Shown one piece after another: positions 1 to 5,977 of a DNA stretch of 13,701 bases (its first letter is position 1; each line of letters begins with the position of its first letter). A program made the position numbers and the translations under genes. The notes under the pieces were generated by a model that did no database searches, was not told the origin of the DNA, and was given only the letters and a program-made list of their open reading frames with translations. The DNA is taken from NCBI GenBank assembly GCA_964527215.1, contig CAZGNZ010000065.1, positions 1 through 13,701 on the forward strand. The letters are read 5' to 3'. The DNA is from CAZGNZ01 sp964527215. Lineage in GTDB: Bacteria > Fidelibacterota > Marinisomatia > SCGC-AAA003-L08 > JACNLC01.

Positions 1-61
1 GATGATCTGAAAAAACGAAATTAACTGATTATTGCCATTTGGCACAATAGAAGGGGAGTTA

Positions 62-110
62 TTGTGGAAAAAATGATGTGATAAACTAATTTGGTTAATG
101 TACTGCTCAT
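62..110 (-). pseudogene. 5' remnant of an IS200-like transposase gene
   Basis: Reading down from the ATG at 110-108, the first 16 codons give MSSTLTKLVYHIIFST, identical except at residue 2 to the start of the intact transposase at 918. Homology stops at about position 62, where the reading continues into unrelated sequence (next residues ITPLL). A ribosome binding site (AAGGA) lies in front of the ATG, as in the intact gene. The triplet matching the upstream TTG at 933 of the intact gene is TAG here, which shows that the ATG is the true start for this family. No function is expected. Confidence 0.85.
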
Positions 111-130
111 TGATTGATCCTTCTAAATAA

Positions 131-460
131 CGTCGTCCTTTCAGGACTGCGAATTTTAAATTACCATACCGGTGGCTGAAGCCACCGGCTATAACCCTTG
201 ATCCCTGCCGGGATCTTCTACGTTCGCTTAATTGATATCGACATTTTGAAAACTGCAGTTGGAGTTACTCTATTTGATTATCTGAATAATACTGCAACTG
301 GCAGAAATCACGCTGGGTTGTAAAAGTAATATACTATCCGGTCACACACTGCCAGATAGATCGTTAAACCCTGAATTCCCTGAAGGGGAATGGCTGTGAA
401 GCCGGTGGCTTCAGCCACCGGGAAAAAGGCCGACATATTCCGAGTCCTGAAGGGACGAAG
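131..460. repeat. Palindrome-rich non-coding repeat block, copy A (about 330 bp)
   Basis: This block recurs as copy B (939-1267) and, for its right half, as copy C (1276-1418). Its ends are imperfect inverted repeats of 18 bases (131-148 against 443-460, two mismatches). Inside are small hairpins: GTCCT-TTC-AGGAC at 135-147, a 9-bp stem CCGGTGGCT/AGCCACCGG at 169-188 and again at 402-421, GATCCC/GGGATC at 200-215, the 10-bp palindrome AACTGCAGTT at 251-260, and ATTCCC/GGGAAT at 375-391. There is no plausible ORF. The layout resembles REP/BIME elements that accompany Y1 transposases, or a non-autonomous element mobilised by one. Which of these it is cannot be decided from one locus. Confidence 0.85.
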
Positions 461-465
461 TAATC

Positions 466-918
466 TCAACTCCAGATAAATTGTTCATCGTAATCCACCC
501 GGTGGAGTTTTAGCAATTCGATCAGCTCCTCCTTGAACGATTGCTTCTGATGATGCTTTTCCTGATCTCTTACATATTGACTAACCATCGATATCTGAGA
601 TTTACTGACGGTGAATGCACCATATCCTTCCTGCCAGGCAAACTTGAACTGTAGCCTTCTCTGTTCATTTATCCATTTTGAAGAATTTCCTTTGATTTTT
701 TTCATCATTTCGGATAATGAATGAGTCGGTTTCAATTCCATAACTATATGAATATGATTGGTTATTCCGCCAACTTGAATGAGATAACCTCCTTCTCCAT
801 TTACTATTCCTCCTATATATAGAAATAGCTCATCACGAATTTCAGGAATAATGAATTGTTTTCTGCCTTTTGTGGAAAAAATGATATGATAAACTAATTT
901 GGTTAATGTGCTGCCCAT
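466..918 (-). CDS. tnpA: IS200/IS605-family Y1 (HUH) transposase
   Basis: Single-strand DNA transposase of the HUH/Y1 type, which cuts hairpin-bearing ends and joins them through a 5'-phosphotyrosine. The product of 150 residues has the usual family length. The HUH motif is H55-I-H57; the catalytic tyrosine is Y115 in SQYVRDQEKHH, with Q119 four residues later to complete the metal site, as in IS608 TnpA. The conserved KGNSSKWINE and WQEGYGAF stretches are also present. I start at the ATG at 918, preceded by AAGGA with 7 bases spacing, rather than the upstream TTG at 933, because the 5' remnant at 62-110 has TAG at that point. No tnpB or accessory gene is nearby. The ORF is intact, so the element may be active or recently so. 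It sits between two palindromic blocks, as expected for IS200 or REP-associated transposases. Confidence 0.93.
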   Translation of the reverse strand: MGSTLTKLVYHIIFSTKGRKQFIIPEIRDELFLYIGGIVNGEGGYLIQVGGITNHIHIVMELKPTHSLSEMMKKIKGNSSKWINEQRRLQFKFAWQEGYGAFTVSKSQISMVSQYVRDQEKHHQKQSFKEELIELLKLHRVDYDEQFIWS

Positions 919-938
919 TAATTGATCCTTCAAAATAA

Positions 939-1267
939 CGTCGTCCTTTCAGGACTGTGATTTTTAATTACCATACCAGTGGCTGAAGCCGCCGGCTATA
1001 ATCCTTGATCCCTGCCGGGACCTTCTACGTTCGCTTAATTGATATCGACATTTTGAAAACTGCAGTTGGAGTTACTCTATTAAATCATCTGAATAATACT
1101 GCAACTGGCAGAAATCACGCTGGGTTGAAAAAGTAATATACTATCCGGTCACACACTGCCAGATAGATCGTTAAACCCTGAATTCCCTGAAGGGGAATGG
1201 CTGTGAAGCCGGTGGCTTCAGCCACCGGGGAAAAGGCCGACATATTCCGAGTCCTGAAGGGACGACG
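939..1267. repeat. Palindrome-rich non-coding repeat block, copy B (about 330 bp)
   Basis: Second copy of the block at 131-460, offset by 807-808 bp, which makes one transposase plus one block the repeating unit. The terminal inverted repeats at 939-956 and 1250-1267 match in 17 of 18 positions, better than in copy A. Some internal hairpins have decayed: the left stem reads CCAGTGGCTGAAGCCGCCGG and the GATCCC hairpin has lost its pairing end. The block starts about 20 bp upstream of the transposase ATG, so it probably also carries the transposase promoter. The homology with copy A continues leftward through the first codons of the transposase to about 871. Confidence 0.85.
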
Positions 1268-1275
1268 TAATCTGT

Positions 1276-1418
1276 TTGAAAAAGTAATATACTATCCGGT
1301 CACACACTGCCAGATAGATCGTTAAACCCTGAATTCCCTGAAGGGGAATGGCTGTGAAGCCGGTGGCTTCAGCCACCGGGAAAAAGGCCGACATATTCCG
1401 AGTCCTGAAGGGACGAAG
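1276..1418. repeat. Partial third copy (C) of the palindromic block
   Basis: Right half of the block only, a 151-bp direct duplication of the end of copy B. From 1280 to 1437 it is identical to copy A (322-479) over 158 bases, whereas it differs from copy B at two sites (GGGA/GGGG near 1380 and GAAG/GACG near 1417). The 9-bp stem CCGGTGGCT/AGCCACCGG is at 1360-1379. It joins copy B at about 1274-1275 without the left half, which points to deletion or recombination inside an array. Confidence 0.85.
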
Positions 1419-1437
1419 TAATCTCAACTCCAGATAA
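1419..1437 (-). pseudogene. 3' remnant of a further transposase copy
   Basis: After block C the sequence continues for about 19 bases exactly as after block A: the TGA stop (complement of 1424-1426) preceded by codons for Ile-Trp-Ser, the C-terminal residues of the intact transposase. Homology ends at 1437, seven bases before the end of the neighbouring small gene. It is too short to translate into anything, but shows that a third transposase gene once followed block C. Confidence 0.7.
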
Positions 1438-1444
1438 TCGGTAC

Positions 1445-1657
1445 TCACTTCCCGTCAGATACACCCGGCGGTTTACTCCTGACCTTATCCCTGAGTGCAA
1501 TCAGAAGCAGCAGAATCCCTGCTGTGGAAAAAGCGCTTATCGCACCGATTCCCAAAGACGGCAGCAGTCCTGTTTCCAACTGTCGATTTGCAACAGCTGT
1601 TCCGATGGCTCCCGCACTCCAAAATGCTATATTAACTGTCAAATCCTGCAGCGTCAT
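1445..1657 (-). CDS. Small two-helix membrane protein downstream of hipA
   Basis: I do not recognise the family. From the ATG at 1657 the product has 70 residues: a first hydrophobic stretch (about residues 5-23, VNIAFWSAGAIGTAVA), a short NRQLETG linker, a second long one (about 31-55, SLGIGAISAFSTAGILLLLIAL) and a basic tail with RDKVRSK. This predicts two membrane helices and a short positive cytoplasmic end. The start is chosen because AAAAGGA stands 9 bases before it; an ATG at 1726 in the same frame would add 23 polar residues but its AAGG touches the start codon. It begins 78 bases after the hipA stop on the same strand, so it may be co-transcribed. The end lies against the transposase array, so truncation cannot be excluded. 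Confidence 0.5.
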   Translation of the reverse strand: MTLQDLTVNIAFWSAGAIGTAVANRQLETGLLPSLGIGAISAFSTAGILLLLIALRDKVRSKPPGVSDGK

Positions 1658-1735
1658 ATTGTATTTTCCTTTTGTGAGTTGACAATCACATTGGGGTGAT
1701 TTTTTTGCTTCTACCCGAAACGTCATCCTTGAAAA

Positions 1736-3043
1736 TCAGCTGATCCTGGCATCTCTCTGAGCGGTACTTATTGCATCTCTTAATATTGGATCCACGCCAT
1801 CTTCCTCTGCATAATCCATCCATTTGTCAACAATGCCTTGAATTTCTTTAACAATCGATTCGCCCTGCCCCCGTTTCAGCATAGCGGATTTCGCGCACTG
1901 CCGGAAGTCATCCAGTGTAAATTGATCCCGTTTGCCATTCATTGTCATCTGGTGAACGGATGTCCAGTTTCCAGTCGGATCAAAAGCATAGGTCATATCA
2001 AATGCCGGTGATAACTGCCATTTGCCGTCTTTATCCATTAGAAACGCAATGTTCTTCACGTGGTCGTCCTGATTGCGTGCCAGAATGTTGAACACCATCC
2101 TGCGATACTGCTGTTCAACGGCCTCCATCGGCAGACCCAGCTTCCGGATTGTATGGAAGACCTGTTCATATCCATACACCCCGGTAATGCCATGATCAAA
2201 ATGTTCCAGCGCACACAGGGACTGCATATGCAGTTTTTGTCCATTGTCTGATCGATCAAATCGTTTTGTCATAAAATGACTGCGGCCGTTTTCTTCCAGC
2301 AGCCGGCATTCACTCATCGCAATTCCGGCATCTGCAGCCATCTTATGGTAGGCATACTCGACCCGACCCATGCCTTCAGGATCATCCAGTTCTTTGTCTC
2401 TGTTCCTTGATACCCCGTCAAACTTTATCAGCCAGTACTCAAATCCATCAGGTGCCTTGACTTGTCCGGACCTGACCTCTTCTGTTTCACGGTTCCATGC
2501 AATCACCGCTTTCGCTCTTGCTCCTCCGGCGGATGTTCCAACTCTGAGAATATGCCTGAGAGAATGTTCCGCAACATCGGGTGCAATTGACTGCTGAATA
2601 CTGGTCCGCTCTGTCAGGATTTTGGATGCAAGCTCAACCATTCCCGCCACTTCAATTCGTTCTGATTCCGTGGACTTCGGTCCTGCTGCCGGTTCGTACT
2701 CAAGCGCACCCATCCCGCGTTTACCGGTATAGCACAAACGTTCCACCGAAGAAAATGAACCTTGATTGCGGCCGTTGCGAACAAGCCAGGCATCAATAAG
2801 GGCGTTACCAAATTTGTCCGGCAGCGAATCGGCGACCAACCCGGGCAGGCCGTGGAATGTTGGCTTTGAAATGTCAGGGAAAGAGTAAATCTGGTGCGAT
2901 AATGGCATAACCATCGGTGACACCTGGATACCACTGCCAGCGAAATCCGGATCATACTGGAAGGCAGCCACATTGCTTCCATCCTCCAGCAGCACCGCCC
3001 CGATCGTTCGTCCCCACAATTTCACTCTGGCAGTGACGCTCAC
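1736..3043 (-). CDS. hipA: HipA-family serine/threonine kinase toxin
   Basis: Toxin kinase of a type II toxin-antitoxin module; E. coli HipA phosphorylates glutamyl-tRNA synthetase and stalls translation. The 435 residues match a full-length HipA. The N-terminal subdomain contains the family signature around FHGLPGLVADSLPDKFG (63-79) and TGKRGMGALEYEP (106-118). The phosphate-loop region is VGTSAGGARAKAV (168-180), with S171 at the place of E. coli S150, the autophosphorylated serine; an alanine replaces the proline often seen in GGARPK. The catalytic loop NQDDHVKN (324-331) supplies D326 and N331, and SPAFDM (345-350) the metal-binding D349. All key residues are present, so the enzyme should be active. 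The start overlaps the end of hipB by 4 bases (ATGA), implying coupled translation. The target in this organism is unknown. Confidence 0.93.
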   Translation of the reverse strand: MSVTARVKLWGRTIGAVLLEDGSNVAAFQYDPDFAGSGIQVSPMVMPLSHQIYSFPDISKPTFHGLPGLVADSLPDKFGNALIDAWLVRNGRNQGSFSSVERLCYTGKRGMGALEYEPAAGPKSTESERIEVAGMVELASKILTERTSIQQSIAPDVAEHSLRHILRVGTSAGGARAKAVIAWNRETEEVRSGQVKAPDGFEYWLIKFDGVSRNRDKELDDPEGMGRVEYAYHKMAADAGIAMSECRLLEENGRSHFMTKRFDRSDNGQKLHMQSLCALEHFDHGITGVYGYEQVFHTIRKLGLPMEAVEQQYRRMVFNILARNQDDHVKNIAFLMDKDGKWQLSPAFDMTYAFDPTGNWTSVHQMTMNGKRDQFTLDDFRQCAKSAMLKRGQGESIVKEIQGIVDKWMDYAEEDGVDPILRDAISTAQRDARIS

Positions 3044-3393
3044 GATTCATCTCCCCATGTCCATTCAGACTTAGGCCTGCTCTCCCGAATACTTGATGAG
3101 GCGCGTTTCCGGGTCGAACCTTTTCGCTCAAGCTGCTGAATCGGACTTGGACTTATCCGGGGTATCAGCATTTCGATATTGCTCATTATTTCCAAAGATC
3201 TCATCACCCTGATAATTGAAATCAGCTGCACCGATTCCCCGGATTCAATCCGTTCCAGGGTCCGCTTTCCGATGCCGGCCTCGGCAGCCAGCCGAGCCTG
3301 CGTATGGTTTCTGTTTACTCTGTATTCACGGATTCGCTTTCCAATCAAACCAAGAACGGCCTGGTCGGTGAATAATTGTATACTGCTTTCCAT
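3040..3393 (-). CDS. hipB: HipB-like antitoxin, Xre-type DNA-binding protein
   Basis: Predicted antitoxin that binds HipA and represses the operon. A Cro/C1-type helix-turn-helix occupies about residues 14-70 (IGKRIREYRVNRNHTQARLA, then AGIGKRTLERIESGES). The remaining 45 residues are rich in Arg, Ser and Lys and end in SEWTWGDES, probably disordered; in E. coli HipB a short C-terminal tail with a terminal Trp governs Lon degradation, so a similar role is possible here. At 117 residues it is longer than E. coli HipB (88). GGGAG stands 6 bases before the ATG. It precedes hipA with a 4-base overlap, the canonical hipBA order. The AT-rich upstream region has inverted repeats that could be its operators. 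Confidence 0.86.
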   Translation of the reverse strand: MESSIQLFTDQAVLGLIGKRIREYRVNRNHTQARLAAEAGIGKRTLERIESGESVQLISIIRVMRSLEIMSNIEMLIPRISPSPIQQLERKGSTRKRASSSIRESRPKSEWTWGDES

Positions 3394-3437
3394 AAATCGC
3401 TCCCAATGACGAGTTAAGTAAAGATATCAGATTACCT

Positions 3438-3547
3438 CGCCATATATTACGATATACAGAACATTTTTACAAATTATATTATTCGTAATATCTGGCGATA
3501 TACGTTGATAATTATATTTATATCGTCATATAATGCGATATATGGCA
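3438..3547 (-). promoter_or_regulatory. Candidate hipBA promoter-operator region with inverted repeats
   Basis: The roughly 230 bases between hipB and the dockerin gene are AT-rich and hold three related 15-base words: CGCCATATATTACGA at 3438-3452 on the plus strand, CGCCAGATATTACGA at 3483-3497 on the minus strand (14 of 15 identical) and the weaker TGCCATATATCGCAT at 3533-3547 on the minus strand. There is also a symmetric TATATCG-N10-CGATATA at 3519-3542, whose inner TATCG/CGATA resembles the TATCC-N8-GGATA operator known for E. coli HipB. TATAAT hexamers on the minus strand at 3478-3473 and 3516-3511 are possible -10 boxes lying between the words; no good -35 box was found. Autorepression is inferred, not shown. 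Confidence 0.5.
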
Positions 3548-3624
3548 ATACATATCTAAATTCAATTTAATTCACTGATTTCAAAAGTGTTTGCTGTGAG
3601 CGATTACTGCTGCGTCAAAATCAG

Positions 3625-4278
3625 TCATCCCTCACTGCCTTCCAGAATTATTTCCACCATCATCACGATATCCAGCACATCGAGGTCATTATCCCCGTTC
3701 AAATCAGCAATGTTCAGCTGAAACAATGTGGGTTCTTCCTGACTCAGAATCTGCTCCACCAGAAGAATGATGTCCAGCACATTCAGTGCTCCGTCCTCAT
3801 TTAAATCACCAAACACAATATCCTGTGGAAAATCGAACCAGGCACAGCAGGCGGTATCCTGATTCACATACTGCCACGGCCAGCCGTCCAGCCATTGAAA
3901 TCCTGCATCAACCAGACAGACTTCCGTATCGGCTGTCGGCTCGAATGTAACATCGATCAGCGTCCACTCACCCGGTGGGATGGGCGGCGTATCAAAGGTA
4001 TAAGCTGTGATAATTCCATCCTCCATGTCACCGCCCTGGATCATCCAGAACCAGGGATCCTGGTAAAAATAGACATCCGTGATCTCCACGCCCTCCACCG
4101 TCAGGGTAAATGCATAGACATCCATGGTGTTGGCAATGCTGACCGTGAAATTGTTTTCATTAAAATTGATATCAGTGATACTGAGTTCTACTTCCTGAGC
4201 GGATAGTATTCCCCCTGCCAGTATGCCGGTAATTATTGATAATCTGATCATTTCACTAACGCCCCTTGATTGCCGCAT
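3625..4278 (-). CDS. Exported cohesin-like/dockerin protein, third of three
   Basis: Small secreted protein, 217 residues. A signal peptide (hydrophobic IRLSIITGILAGGILSA, 11-27) is followed by a beta-strand-rich domain (about 31-145) with the pattern of cohesin-like sandwiches (FTVSIANTMDVYAFTLTVEG, then IPPGEWTLIDVTF). A type I dockerin closes the protein: two calcium loops, DLNEDGALNVLD (158-169) and DLNGDNDLDVLD (192-203), both with Asp/Asn at positions 1, 3, 5, 9 and 12 and each followed by a hydrophobic helix. The ATG follows directly on the TAG of the previous gene, with AGGGG 6 bases before it, so translation is probably coupled. An internal ATG at 4251 would give a shorter signal peptide. 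No sorting domain is visible, so how it would cross the outer membrane is unknown. Confidence 0.86.
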   Translation of the reverse strand: MRQSRGVSEMIRLSIITGILAGGILSAQEVELSITDINFNENNFTVSIANTMDVYAFTLTVEGVEITDVYFYQDPWFWMIQGGDMEDGIITAYTFDTPPIPPGEWTLIDVTFEPTADTEVCLVDAGFQWLDGWPWQYVNQDTACCAWFDFPQDIVFGDLNEDGALNVLDIILLVEQILSQEEPTLFQLNIADLNGDNDLDVLDIVMMVEIILEGSEG

Positions 4279-4881
4279 CTATTTCCCCTGCACTATGACG
4301 TCAACAATAATTACCACATCGAGGATATCCACATCACCATCCTCATTCAAGTCAGCTATGTATTGCTCAAACGGGTCAGGTTCTATATCGCTTAAAATCA
4401 GGTTAACCGCCTGAATGATATCCAGCACATCCAGTGAGCCATCCTGATTCATGTCACCGGCAATAAGAAAAGGCGGGAAATCCACAAACACGCATTCACC
4501 GGTTACAATCTCCATTTGACCCCCTCCCATGCAGTCGGCAAAATAGGGATCAATAATGCAGGATACCGTGTCCGGCCCCGATTCAAAAAACAAATTGACC
4601 AGCACTCCGCTGCCGGGATCCAACGGCATGCCGGTCATGAACCAGCCTAAAAAATAGCCGTCATCACTCACACCCCCGGCGCACTGCGGCCACATCACCT
4701 GCTCGATGCCGGTGAATTCAATGCCCGTCACCGTTGCTGAATATCCACAGGTCACTTCCTGAATATCCAGCAAAACTTCCAAAAAATTGTCCTCAAAATT
4801 GATACTGCCAAAATCGAGAATACCGTCCTGCGGGAACAGAAATGCTCCGATGATTAATAATGGCAGCAGTTCTCTCAACAT
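4279..4881 (-). CDS. Exported cohesin-like/dockerin protein, second of three
   Basis: Secreted protein of 200 residues with the same layout as its two neighbours. The N-terminus (LRELLPLLIIGAFLFPQ, 2-18) is a signal peptide with an acidic residue in its n-region. The sandwich (about 20-135) shows FLEVLLDIQEVTCGYSATV and later PLDPGSGVLVNLFFE, the strand-turn pattern that also occurs in the giant protein. It has four or more cysteines (C45, C67, C108, C117, C130), so disulfides are likely. The dockerin loops are DMNQDGSLDVLD (143-154) and DLNEDGDVDILD (177-188). AGGAG lies only one base before the ATG at 4881, so the following TTG codon may be the actual start. The stop TAG touches the next ATG: this pair is one transcription unit. 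Confidence 0.87.
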   Translation of the reverse strand: MLRELLPLLIIGAFLFPQDGILDFGSINFEDNFLEVLLDIQEVTCGYSATVTGIEFTGIEQVMWPQCAGGVSDDGYFLGWFMTGMPLDPGSGVLVNLFFESGPDTVSCIIDPYFADCMGGGQMEIVTGECVFVDFPPFLIAGDMNQDGSLDVLDIIQAVNLILSDIEPDPFEQYIADLNEDGDVDILDVVIIVDVIVQGK

Positions 4882-4962
4882 TCTCCTATCTGTTTTGGGG
4901 GAATGGTTGAACAGTGTATTGATCGAGTGGCTGAGTCGGGGTCAGTTAAAAAGGGAGCTGTT

Positions 4963-5011
4963 GAGCAGTCAGATGCGAGCAGTCAGTTTTCAGAGGTCAG
5001 TCGTCAGAATG
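4963..5011. repeat. Seven-base tandem repeat array, CAGNNNN type
   Basis: In the spacer between two dockerin genes the sequence falls into seven successive 7-base units: gagcagt, cagatgc, gagcagt, cagtttt, cagaggt, cagtcgt, cagaatg. The exact 10-base repeat GAGCAGTCAG occurs twice at a distance of 14. Units are degenerate; the phase is kept. Similar heptamer arrays (STRRs) are known from cyanobacterial intergenic regions. No coding or promoter role is apparent. Confidence 0.6.
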
Positions 5012-5051
5012 TAATGCCTGTGCAGTGTCAAAGGCTACACCAATTAACGGT

Positions 5052-5093
5052 CACCATTGACCATTCACCAATATCCATTTACCATTTACCGCT
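5052..5093. repeat. Seven-base tandem repeat array, NNCCATT type
   Basis: Six units in phase: caccatt, gaccatt, caccaat, atccatt, taccatt, taccgct. On the minus strand this reads as successive AATGGNN. It lies 40 bases from the first heptamer array but has a different unit, and ends 17 bases before the end of the upstream dockerin gene, at 5111. Confidence 0.65.
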
Positions 5094-5110
5094 ATCTTTC
5101 GGCCGTTCTG

Positions 5111-5818
5111 TTAATTAATCCCCAGAACGATATTCAGCAGCAGCACTACATCGAGGATATCCAGCATGCCGTCTTCATTCAGATCCCCTTCCGCCACGAA
5201 ATTGCCGGCCACGATTTGATTCACCATCAGCACCAGATCCAGCACGTTCTGAACCCCATTGTCATCCATATCTCCCAACGGTGTACAGCGATAGCAGTAG
5301 GTCGGACCCAGTTCAAACTCATGGGCATTCCCGCCCCAGTCCGAAACATTGGTGTACTGGATAACCATTTCACCGGAAATATCCAGGTCAGCACCATTCC
5401 AGCTTAACTGGGTCAGCAGCCCCTCACCGGCCGGGATGTAGTCTCCTGCAAGATTGTAACTCAGGATAAGCCCAGATTCATTGGTGGAAGTATGGAAACC
5501 GTATTCATCCAGCAGTCCTCCCTCTGCACTGCCGAACATAACCGATCCTACATCCGGACCCGTCAAACCGTCAAGTTGAAACCAATCCTGTCCATTGGCG
5601 ATACAGTCTGTTTCATTGTCAATGGTGATTCGGCTGCAGTACTCACCGGGCAGCCAGGTTACCGTTATCTGTATACCGTACACATTCTCATTTTGATTTA
5701 CCATGGTCAGGTCAAGCGTGCCGTTTTCATCATCATGACCGGAAATATAAATCTGTACCTGAGACATGGTCAGGGAGAAAAACAGAAGGGAGAAAACCGT
5801 CCTCATTTTGCGATTCAT
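5111..5818 (-). CDS. Exported cohesin-like/dockerin protein, first of three
   Basis: Secreted protein of 235 residues, the largest of the three. A signal peptide covers about 1-19 (MNRKMRTVFSLLFFSLTMS: basic n-region, hydrophobic core). The sandwich domain (about 21-175) has the clearest match to the modules of the giant protein: GTLDLTMVNQNENVYGIQIT, then GGLLDEYGFHTSTNESGLIL, then GDYIPAGEGLLTQLSW. The dockerin loops are DMDDNGVQNVLD (183-194, Asn at position 5) and DLNEDGMLDILD (212-223). Only a weak TGGGG precedes the start codon. It lies 159 bases after the giant gene; whether the two share a transcript is not clear, and no terminator is visible between them. The following spacer carries the heptamer arrays. 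Confidence 0.88.
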   Translation of the reverse strand: MNRKMRTVFSLLFFSLTMSQVQIYISGHDDENGTLDLTMVNQNENVYGIQITVTWLPGEYCSRITIDNETDCIANGQDWFQLDGLTGPDVGSVMFGSAEGGLLDEYGFHTSTNESGLILSYNLAGDYIPAGEGLLTQLSWNGADLDISGEMVIQYTNVSDWGGNAHEFELGPTYCYRCTPLGDMDDNGVQNVLDLVLMVNQIVAGNFVAEGDLNEDGMLDILDVVLLLNIVLGIN

Positions 5819-5977
5819 TATTAAACCCCAGTAGAATTATTCAGTATTTGTATGTGTCATGAAATCAATAATATCTCTGCAGCAAAAAATCTGACCGTGA
5901 TGAAATATGAATACCAACTGCCGATGACTTTTACTGCTTACTATTTATAATTTCACCGGGCAAAATTACTGCGAAGA

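Noticed and set aside
1..61. Gene fragment at the left edge of the window
   Set aside because: AT-rich bases with only a short TGCCA/TGGCA inverted repeat; no frame or homology could be supported.
1360..1379. Rho-independent terminator at the CCGGTGGCT hairpin
   Set aside because: The stem is good but no T-tract follows on either strand, and the same hairpin occurs in each repeat block, so it is better read as part of the repeat.
1218..1448. Minus-strand open frame of 76 codons across repeat blocks B and C
   Set aside because: It translates the palindromic repeat itself, and an equal frame is not kept in copy A. It also runs into the end of the small membrane protein gene.
2614..2982. Minus-strand open frame of 122 codons within hipA
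   Set aside because: Lies wholly inside hipA in another frame; the HipA motifs prove the longer frame.
4903..5407. Plus-strand open frames between and over the dockerin genes
   Set aside because: They consist of translated heptamer repeats and antisense of the dockerin coding sequence, without start signals.
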